Shown here piece after piece: positions 40,413 to 46,279 of a stretch of DNA of 46,279 bases. A model generated the notes under the pieces. It had not been told where the DNA came from. It was given only the letters and a program-made list of their open reading frames with translations, and did no database searches. The stretch is from NCBI GenBank assembly GCA_045126215.1, contig JBGVOD010000035.1:1-46279 (forward strand), read 5' to 3'. The stretch's first letter is position 1; every line of letters begins with the position of its first letter. The stretch is from SVEL01 sp045126215 (GTDB lineage Bacteria; Bacillota; Clostridia; Lachnospirales; Lachnospiraceae). A program made the translations under genes and the position numbers.

Positions 40413-41069
40413 TTATTTTCCTTGTTCTTCAATCATAAATCTTATCTGCTGCATTCTAATATCAATATCTGAGATAATATCAGCACATGTTTTAAGTTCA
40501 TTTGCTATTGCTTCTTGATTTTCAGTATCTTTCTTATATCTAAGTTTATGATCAAGACTTGCCCAGAAATCCATAGCTATAGTTCTAAACTGTACTTCAA
40601 CCCTCTTGTACTTCTTTCCTTCTGACAAGAAAATTGGTATTTCAAGTATAAGATGAAGACTTCTGTATCCATTTTGCTTTGGATTCTTTATATAATCTTT
40701 CTTTTCTATAAGTACTATATCATCTTGTGCAATTAATTGTTCCGCCAATCTGTATATATCATCTGGGAATGAACATATTACTCTGATACCTGCAACATCT
40801 GAGAGATTCTCATCAATGTTATTTATAGTTGGTTCAATGCCTTTCTTTACAAGTTTTTCAAAAATACTCTTTGGCTTTTTTATTCTTGATTTTATGCTTT
40901 CAAATGGATTTCTGTCATACTTAACTGAATATTCATCGTTAAGAACATAAAGTTTCGTTTCAACTTCTCTAACTGCACATCTGTATTCCATCATTAATTT
41001 TTGAAAATCAGTAAGTGAATGTTCAAACAAATTTATTCCATCTTCTAGCATTTCATTCTTATCTTCCAT
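40413..41069 (-). CDS. relQ: Small alarmone (p)ppGpp synthetase, RelQ type
   Basis: The 218-residue protein has only the RelA/SpoT synthetase domain: RNPFESIKSRIKKPKSIFEKLVKKG, DVAGIRVICSFPDDIYRLAEQL, IEKKDYIKNPKQNGYRSLHLILEIP and VEVQFRTIAMDFWASLDHKLRYK. It lacks the hydrolase, TGS and ACT domains. This is the RelQ/YjbM group, which makes pppGpp/ppGpp as tetramers during stress. GGAGA precedes ATG 41069. The 113-bp gap upstream contains a TATAAT-like -10 and short AATTA repeats, so it may have its own promoter. The nitroreductase follows. Confidence 0.9.
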   Translation of the reverse strand: MEDKNEMLEDGINLFEHSLTDFQKLMMEYRCAVREVETKLYVLNDEYSVKYDRNPFESIKSRIKKPKSIFEKLVKKGIEPTINNIDENLSDVAGIRVICSFPDDIYRLAEQLIAQDDIVLIEKKDYIKNPKQNGYRSLHLILEIPIFLSEGKKYKRVEVQFRTIAMDFWASLDHKLRYKKDTENQEAIANELKTCADIISDIDIRMQQIRFMIEEQGK

Positions 41070-41182
41070 TTTTTTCTCCTAATTACATAATTACAAAATT
41101 ACATATTCATTATAGTACAACCAGCTGTGTTTTTCTATAAATTCAATACAAAATTCATATAATCAAGTCAAACTAATGTAGT

Positions 41183-41827
41183 TTATATTCTAATTAACTC
41201 TTTATCCTTATAGTAGGCAACTACTAACTGTGTTCTGTCTCTAAGTTCAAGCTTTTCAAGTATGTTGCTCAAATAATTTCTTACAGTTCCTTCAGATAAG
41301 CATAACTTTTCTGATATCTCTTTATTATTCAGACCATCTGCAACACATTCGATTATTTCCATCTCTTTTTCCGATATCCCCTTGGTTTCAAAGAAATCAT
41401 TTCTATCACTTTTTTTACTATCACTTACAATAGTAGGAATTTTATTTATTATCTCTCCTCCAAAAACACTCTGACCTGAATATACTGCATTAAGAGCAGG
41501 AACAATACCATCAAAATCCTGCTTTAAAATGTATCCTTTTATACCATTCTTTAGTGCACCTGTTACATATTCATCATCAGAAAAAGTAGTTAACAAAAGA
41601 ATTTTGGCATCTTTATCTTTTGATAAAATCTCACATGCTGCACTTATCCCATCCATCCCCTTCATTCTTATATCAGACAGAACAACATCTGGCTTATGTT
41701 CCATATATAATGCAACTGCATCTTCACCTGATTTTCCTGTTCCTACTACATTTATTCCTTTCGATTCAATAATAGTTTTTAGTGACATTACAACTATATC
41801 ATCATCATCAACAATTATTATATTCAT
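41183..41827 (-). CDS. NarL/LuxR-type response regulator
   Basis: The 214-residue regulator has a receiver domain (IIIVDDDDIVVMSLKTII start, phospho-acceptor Asp52 in VVLSDIRMKGMDG, conserved Thr in LLLTTFSDD, Lys in GYILKQD). A C-terminal LuxR helix-turn-helix follows (ISEKEMEIIECVADGLNNKEISEKLCLSEGTVRNYLSNILEKL). Its gene lies 40 bp after the histidine kinase gene. The kinase promoter contains TGACA/GTCAC elements that are good candidates for its binding site and also face the divergent ABC exporter genes. Confidence 0.93.
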   Translation of the reverse strand: MNIIIVDDDDIVVMSLKTIIESKGINVVGTGKSGEDAVALYMEHKPDVVLSDIRMKGMDGISAACEILSKDKDAKILLLTTFSDDEYVTGALKNGIKGYILKQDFDGIVPALNAVYSGQSVFGGEIINKIPTIVSDSKKSDRNDFFETKGISEKEMEIIECVADGLNNKEISEKLCLSEGTVRNYLSNILEKLELRDRTQLVVAYYKDKELIRI

Positions 41828-41867
41828 AACTATCCTCCACAGTATTTTCTATTTAAATCCCTGTATC

Positions 41868-42992
41868 CTATTTTTGTTTTGGAACAGAAATAAATATTCT
41901 AAATCCATTTTCTCCCGAGAATGTGATAATTCCTTTTAATTTTTGAACTCTTTCTTTCATATTACTAATTCCAATACCTGCATTTGCATGTGTTATATTA
42001 ACATGTTTATTACCATTATCTTCTATAAGCATCTGATAGTAATCCTCTAACTCTCGCATTGCAACCTTTACTTTATCACCATTTGAATATTTTTCGATAT
42101 TTGTCGTAGCCTCTTTTAATATTGTAAGAAATGCGTACTTCACCTCTTTGTCAGCTGCCTTTGAAAAATCACAGTCAAATGTAACATTAAAATTCTTCAA
42201 ATCTTCAAGGATTTTACTTGCTGCATCTTTTACATCAAAGCTTTCTTTATGCAAATCATGAACACTTTCTCTGATGTTATTCATCGCCATATTAAGTGTT
42301 TCCTGTAATGGTTCTAGTTCTTTTTCAATGCTCTCTGATTTGTGTATTGTTCTTATAGCTCCCAATTGCAAAATAGATCTTGATAACATATGACCAACAT
42401 TATCATGTATTTCCCTTGCAATTCTGTTTCTTTCACTAAGCGTCGCAATATGTATTTCATTTTGCTGATTTTCTGCCAGGTATTTATTCTTTTCCACCAA
42501 AAGATTAGTTCTCTCAATAGCATCATCACGCATGATTTTAATAGATAAATTCATTTTTGTATTTTCAACAGTTTTATACGCTAGCATTGCTGATACCACT
42601 AACAATGCAAAACTTACTATTATCATAATATCTATGTATTCACTTGTATATATGAGCTTATCCCTAATAAAAAAAGCTATACAAAAAATTACTGCCGATT
42701 CACTAATAACTGCTACACATACACCTTTTTTTTCGCAATATTCAGCAATAACACCATACGTAATAAGTGCTAAATATGGAAAGGAAAAGGTAAATGCAAA
42801 ACATAACGGCATACATAATAAATAGATGATATAAATGTACTTATTTTTCAAATATTTTTCATTAAGATATGAAAAACAAATTAGTATTATACCAACTAGA
42901 AAATATGCGATATCTGTTCGTTCTCTATAATTCATTTCAATCACACCACAACCAATAAGCAGTATGATAATTCTATCAATTAATGACCACAT
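41868..42992 (-). CDS. Membrane sensor histidine kinase (HisKA_3/DesK type)
   Basis: The 374-residue kinase has five or six N-terminal membrane helices (residues 1-140) with short loops and no large external domain. A coiled linker leads to the phospho-acceptor His196 in ERNRIAREIHDNVGHMLSRSILQLGAI. The ATPase has the N box LKEATTNIEKYSNG, the G1 region MLIEDNG and the G2 region GIGISNMKERVQKLKG. The lack of an extracellular domain suggests it senses a signal in or at the membrane. GAGGAA precedes the ATG. It pairs with the response regulator downstream and is divergent from a three-gene ABC exporter, as in LnrJK-LnrLMN. Confidence 0.92.
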   Translation of the reverse strand: MWSLIDRIIILLIGCGVIEMNYRERTDIAYFLVGIILICFSYLNEKYLKNKYIYIIYLLCMPLCFAFTFSFPYLALITYGVIAEYCEKKGVCVAVISESAVIFCIAFFIRDKLIYTSEYIDIMIIVSFALLVVSAMLAYKTVENTKMNLSIKIMRDDAIERTNLLVEKNKYLAENQQNEIHIATLSERNRIAREIHDNVGHMLSRSILQLGAIRTIHKSESIEKELEPLQETLNMAMNNIRESVHDLHKESFDVKDAASKILEDLKNFNVTFDCDFSKAADKEVKYAFLTILKEATTNIEKYSNGDKVKVAMRELEDYYQMLIEDNGNKHVNITHANAGIGISNMKERVQKLKGIITFSGENGFRIFISVPKQK

Positions 42993-43023
42993 TATTATTC
43001 CTCATATATATATTTGTACACAA

Positions 43024-43052
43024 ATTATATCATATGACATTTGTCACATCAA
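43024..43052 (-). promoter_or_regulatory. Promoter of the histidine kinase / response regulator operon
   Basis: Minus strand TTGATG (43052-43047), 17 bp, TATAAT (43029-43024). The spacer contains TGACATTTGTCA (43035-43046), a perfect-arm inverted repeat. Confidence 0.6.
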
Positions 43053-43060
43053 CTTGTGAC
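43035..43060. promoter_or_regulatory. Probable response-regulator binding region between divergent operons
   Basis: Two nested inverted repeats: TGACA-TT-TGTCA (43035-43046) and GTCACA-N6-TGTGAC (43043-43060). They give three GTCA/TGAC-type half-sites about 8-13 bp apart, overlapping the kinase promoter. A clear promoter for the plus-strand ABC genes was not found in 43061-43160. Confidence 0.55.
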
Positions 43061-43162
43061 CTTTTTCACTTATAAAAAAAAATTTCATATTGTATACTTC
43101 GTATGTAAGATAAAAAATACATAATAATTAATTGATTATTAAAAGGTTCTTGGAGGTAGGAT

Positions 43163-44104
43163 ATGAGTGAATCTGTAATAACAGTAGAAAATCTTGTGAA
43201 AAGATATAAAGAGCTTATTGCTCTTGATCATTTTAATCTTGATATTAAAGAGGGAGAAATCTTTGGTCTTCTTGGTCCAAACGGCTCTGGTAAGACTACA
43301 ACAATCAACTGCATCCTTTCATTACTTACATATGACAAGGGGTCAATTAAAGTTTTTGGCAAGGATATGAGACCTGACAGCTATGATCTCAAAAGACAGA
43401 TAGGTGTTGTAATGCAGAATGTAGCTGTTTTTGATGAACTTACAGTATATGAAAATATTGATTATTTCTGTGGCCTTTATATCAAAGACAAAGAAACAAG
43501 AAAACAATATGTTGAAGATGCTATTAATTTCGTAGACTTAAAAGACTTCGTGAAGTTCTATCCAAAAAAATTATCAGGTGGTTTGCTTAGAAGACTAAAT
43601 ATTGCATGTGGTATTGCACACAAACCAAAGCTTATTTTCATGGATGAGCCTACAGTGGCTGTTGACCCTCAGAGTAGAAATAAAATTCTCGAAGGAATTA
43701 TCGAACTAAATAACCAGGGCGCAACTATTGTCTATACATCTCACTATATGGAAGAAGTTGAGCAGATTTGTTCAAGAATTGCCATTATGGACAAAGGTAA
43801 GAATCTTGCTATCGGAACAACAAAGGAACTTAAGAAGATGATTAAAAACAATGAAACAATCAATATTGAGATTCTTAATCTTCCTGAATCAGCAAAGGAA
43901 GCCATAAAAGAACTTCCACATGTTTACGATTTAACCTACGAAAACAACTTACTTAAAATATTCTATAGTGGTGGCAAACACAACTTAATTCGTGTTCTTG
44001 ATTACTTAAAAGACAATGACTTAAACTTCGGAAGAGTTTACTCAGAACTTCCAACATTAAATGACGTATTTCTTGAGATTACCGGCACTGAATTAAGAGA
44101 TTAG
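43163..44104 (+). CDS. ABC transporter ATP-binding protein, LnrL-like
   Basis: The 313-residue ATPase has Walker A GPNGSGKTTTIN, Q-loop region GVVMQNVAVFDELTVYENI, signature LSGGLLRRLNIACGIAHKPKL, Walker B IFMDEPTVAVDPQSRN and H-loop YTSHYMEE. A C-terminal extension of the drug-exporter type (LPTLNDVFLEITG) follows. The DEPTVAVDPQSRN Walker B region is typical of LnrL/DrrA-like ATPases. TTGGAGG lies before ATG 43163. It is first of three genes (ATPase and two permeases), divergent from a kinase and regulator, which suggests induction by an antibiotic or peptide (inference). Confidence 0.92.
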   Translation: MSESVITVENLVKRYKELIALDHFNLDIKEGEIFGLLGPNGSGKTTTINCILSLLTYDKGSIKVFGKDMRPDSYDLKRQIGVVMQNVAVFDELTVYENIDYFCGLYIKDKETRKQYVEDAINFVDLKDFVKFYPKKLSGGLLRRLNIACGIAHKPKLIFMDEPTVAVDPQSRNKILEGIIELNNQGATIVYTSHYMEEVEQICSRIAIMDKGKNLAIGTTKELKKMIKNNETINIEILNLPESAKEAIKELPHVYDLTYENNLLKIFYSGGKHNLIRVLDYLKDNDLNFGRVYSELPTLNDVFLEITGTELRD

Positions 44105-44113
44105 GAGGCCCTT

Positions 44114-45259
44114 ATGTTTTTTCATATATATAAATATAGATTAAAATCTATGATACGACAAAAAGAAGAAGTATTTTGGATATTCTGTTTTCCAATTATT
44201 CTTGCAATCTGCTTCTTTGCGGCATTTAGTAATATTAGCAAATCTACCGAAGAATTTTCAGTTATAGATGTTGCAGTTATTATTGAAGACAAAGAAAACA
44301 GTACGTATTTCAAAGCAATGCTTGATTCTCTCTCTGATAAAGATAATGAAGATGCAATGTTAAATATTACATACACAAATGAAGACGAAGCAAGTGAAAT
44401 GTTAAATAATGAAAAGGTTTTAGCTATTATTACATTTAAAAATAACGAGCCAAGTCTTACAATCAACCAGAATGGTGTATATGAAAGTATTCTAAAATGT
44501 GTACTTGATAAATATATGCAGACGATGTCGATTCTTGGAAACATTGATACTTCAAATCCTGAAGTGACTATGAATGTTATGCAGGCAGCAGCTAATGAAA
44601 CTTCATACATATGTGAAGCAAAGCTTACTGATGGCAATACAGATAATTTTTCAGACTACTATTATTCACTTATAGCCATGGCTTGTATGTTTGGAGCAAT
44701 GTCAGGTCAGGTATGTGCTACACAAATGAAAGCTAATCTTTCATCAGCTGGTATGCGTAAAAATCTTGTTCCTGTAAACAGAATGACAATTATCGCAGGA
44801 GACTTTTTTGCAACATTTACAATGCATGCACTTTCAGATACATTACTTGTAGTATTTTTGCAGTACGTATTAAAGTTAAATCTTGCACCAAATACATGGC
44901 TTATCCTTGTAACTGCTTACGTTGGTTCATTAATCGGTATTAGTCAGGGTATTCTTATAGGTTCAATTCCAAAGTTAAGCGAAAACGCGAAAATGGGAAT
45001 CAATACTGGTATCTCACTTTTCTTAAGTTTCCTAAGTGGACTTATGATTGGTGGACTAAAATATCAGATTGAAAAAGTAGCACCTATTGTAAACAGACTT
45101 AATCCTGCAACAGTCATCACAGATGCTCTTTACTCATTAAACATATACGATACATATGACAAATATATTTCTTCAATGATTACCTTAGTAGTTATGTCTG
45201 TTGTACTTTGTATCGCAAGTTATTTCTTAACAAGGAGGGAATCATATGAGAATCTTTAA
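44114..45259 (+). CDS. ABC-2 type permease, first subunit (LnrM-like)
   Basis: The 381-residue membrane protein starts with one helix (EVFWIFCFPIILAICFFAAF). A large extracytoplasmic domain (about 40-180) and five or six C-terminal helices follow (SLIAMACMFGAMSGQVCATQ, TFTMHALSDTLLVVFLQYVL, LVTAYVGSLIGISQGILIGS, GISLFLSFLSGLMIGGL, and a last helix near VVMSVVLCIASYF). This is the ABC2_membrane_3 layout. AGGAGG precedes ATG 44114. It begins 9 bp after the ATPase stop and overlaps the next permease by 14 bp. Confidence 0.9.
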   Translation: MFFHIYKYRLKSMIRQKEEVFWIFCFPIILAICFFAAFSNISKSTEEFSVIDVAVIIEDKENSTYFKAMLDSLSDKDNEDAMLNITYTNEDEASEMLNNEKVLAIITFKNNEPSLTINQNGVYESILKCVLDKYMQTMSILGNIDTSNPEVTMNVMQAAANETSYICEAKLTDGNTDNFSDYYYSLIAMACMFGAMSGQVCATQMKANLSSAGMRKNLVPVNRMTIIAGDFFATFTMHALSDTLLVVFLQYVLKLNLAPNTWLILVTAYVGSLIGISQGILIGSIPKLSENAKMGINTGISLFLSFLSGLMIGGLKYQIEKVAPIVNRLNPATVITDALYSLNIYDTYDKYISSMITLVVMSVVLCIASYFLTRRESYENL

Positions 45260-46279
45260 AGCATTTTTTAAGATTTGCATGAAAAATAAAGGAGTTTTTA
45301 TTTTGTATACAGTTATTTTTCTCGGGTTAACACTCATTGTAGCCAGTCTGGAAAATGACTACTCAGTTGATAAATTTGAATCTTCTTCTGTTAAGTTAGC
45401 AATATTCGACCATGACAATTCTGATCTTAGTCAGTCACTAACAAAATATATCACTTTTGTTCACGAACAGATTGATATTGATGAAGATATTGATAGCATA
45501 AGAGACAATATTTATACAAGAAATGTAGAATATGTAATCATTATAAATAAAGGTTTTGAGAAAAATATTTCTTCTTTTGAAAAAGTTGAAAACAATAATT
45601 ATATTACTGCATATAAACTTCCAAGCTCAATATCAGCACAATTTGTTGACTTGACAGTAAACAACTTTATTACTACTTTCAACGCATATACAATTGCTGG
45701 TCTTAGTAAGGATGAAGCATACGAAAAGACTTTAGAAAGCATCACTACAGAACTTGATATAAATTTCAACAACAATAAAGAAGTAGATACAACTCCAAAG
45801 ATTCATTACTTCTATCTTTATTTAGCATATGTATTGATTGCTATAATAATTGAGAGCATTACTCCTATTCTTATCTCATTCAATTCGCTTGAAATAAAGA
45901 AAAGAATGGCTCTTTCAAATATGTCACAGTTAAAAATAAACTTATTATTAGCATTATCTGCAAGTTTTGTAGCTATATTACTTTTAGTATTCTATGTTAT
46001 CGTTTCATTTTTAATATATGGTAGTGAACTTACTAACATTGAAGGACTATTTAGAATAGGAAATGCATTTATTTACATATGTATATGTCTTGCATTTACA
46101 TTTCTTCTCTCAAATCTAACACCTAACAAAAACTTTGTAGGTATGTTTGCAAACATAATAGGTCTTTCTTCCAGCTTTTTATGCGGTATATTCGTTCCAA
46201 GACAATTCCTTGCAGAAGGAGTTATCAATGCAGGAAGATTCTTTCCAGCCTACTGGTACGTAAATGTCGAAGAAGCATT
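45246..46279 (+). CDS. ABC-2 type permease, second subunit (LnrN-like), cut by the window end
   Basis: Partial: 344 residues are visible, with no stop before the window ends. It starts MRIFKAFFKICMKNKGVFILYTVIFLGLTLIVASLENDY at ATG 45246, behind AAGGAGGG. It has one N-terminal helix, an extracytoplasmic domain to about 190 (VKLAIFDHDNSDLSQSLTKYI), then several helices (YFYLYLAYVLIAIIIESITPI, LLLALSASFVAILLLVFYVIV, NAFIYICICLAFTFLLS and the GMFANIIGLSSSFLCGIFVP region). It has the same layout as the preceding permease, so the two probably form a heterodimer. The end is about 20-50 residues away if family length holds. Confidence 0.9.
   Translation, partial: MRIFKAFFKICMKNKGVFILYTVIFLGLTLIVASLENDYSVDKFESSSVKLAIFDHDNSDLSQSLTKYITFVHEQIDIDEDIDSIRDNIYTRNVEYVIIINKGFEKNISSFEKVENNNYITAYKLPSSISAQFVDLTVNNFITTFNAYTIAGLSKDEAYEKTLESITTELDINFNNNKEVDTTPKIHYFYLYLAYVLIAIIIESITPILISFNSLEIKKRMALSNMSQLKINLLLALSASFVAILLLVFYVIVSFLIYGSELTNIEGLFRIGNAFIYICICLAFTFLLSNLTPNKNFVGMFANIIGLSSSFLCGIFVPRQFLAEGVINAGRFFPAYWYVNVEEA

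Overview
The window is AT-rich Firmicutes DNA, most like a gut or rumen Lachnospiraceae (Clostridia). The evidence is the low GC, strong AGGAGG-type ribosome binding sites, split transketolase subunits, DUF1836 and DUF1292 proteins, a FeoA-FeoB fusion, RelQ, and sigma-A promoters close to TTGACA-17-TATAAT. There is no phage, IS element or CRISPR array. About 40 protein genes are visible, most on the minus strand, plus one tRNA-Gly.

Layout. 1-2.1 kb (+): an upstream terminator, then the two transketolase subunits with their own promoter and terminator. 2.1-6.7 kb (-): one run from a consensus promoter, gltX, UvrD-like helicase, DUF1292 protein, cobalamin adenosyltransferase, small membrane protein. 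6.8-8.2 kb (-): DUF1836 regulator and truA. 8.4-9.2 kb (+): degV, sharing its -35 region with the DUF1836/truA promoter. 9.2-13.4 kb (-): thioredoxin-reductase-like flavoprotein, argC, and a 2-isopropylmalate synthase carrying a C-terminal AraC-type DNA-binding domain behind an unusual double-hairpin leader. 13.7-21.6 kb (-): a DEAD-box helicase, an HscC-type Hsp70, and a 1409-residue J-like/TPR protein whose HPD motif reads NPE. 21.9-26.8 kb (-): a PAS-GGDEF-EAL protein, then an FtsX/MacB-type ABC exporter under a metal-sensor-type operator.

26.8-35.7 kb is a metal and stress region. It holds a tiny Cys-rich FeoB-associated protein and a DtxR-family repressor diverging around a DtxR-like box, an ECF sigma / anti-sigma / lipoprotein-serpin operon, a prolyl-tRNA editing protein, FeoAB, a Csp-like subtilase, and a CadC/SmtB-type ArsR repressor. 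The ArsR operator has a near copy, at the same distance from the -10, in front of the ABC exporter 8.5 kb away.

35.7-36.3 kb is the strangest stretch. tRNA-Gly(GCC) has a 28-bp perfect palindrome inside its promoter. Its 3' end plus terminator is repeated 261 bp downstream, and the space between is filled by GC-rich perfect hairpins. The second copy abuts the amputated start of a VOC/glyoxalase gene.

36.3-46.3 kb: a membrane protein, a GH114-like lipoprotein with an ABC-2 exporter, a nitroreductase, RelQ, and a two-component system divergent from a three-gene ABC-2 exporter, like the LnrJK-LnrLMN arrangement of Bacillus. The last permease runs off the window.
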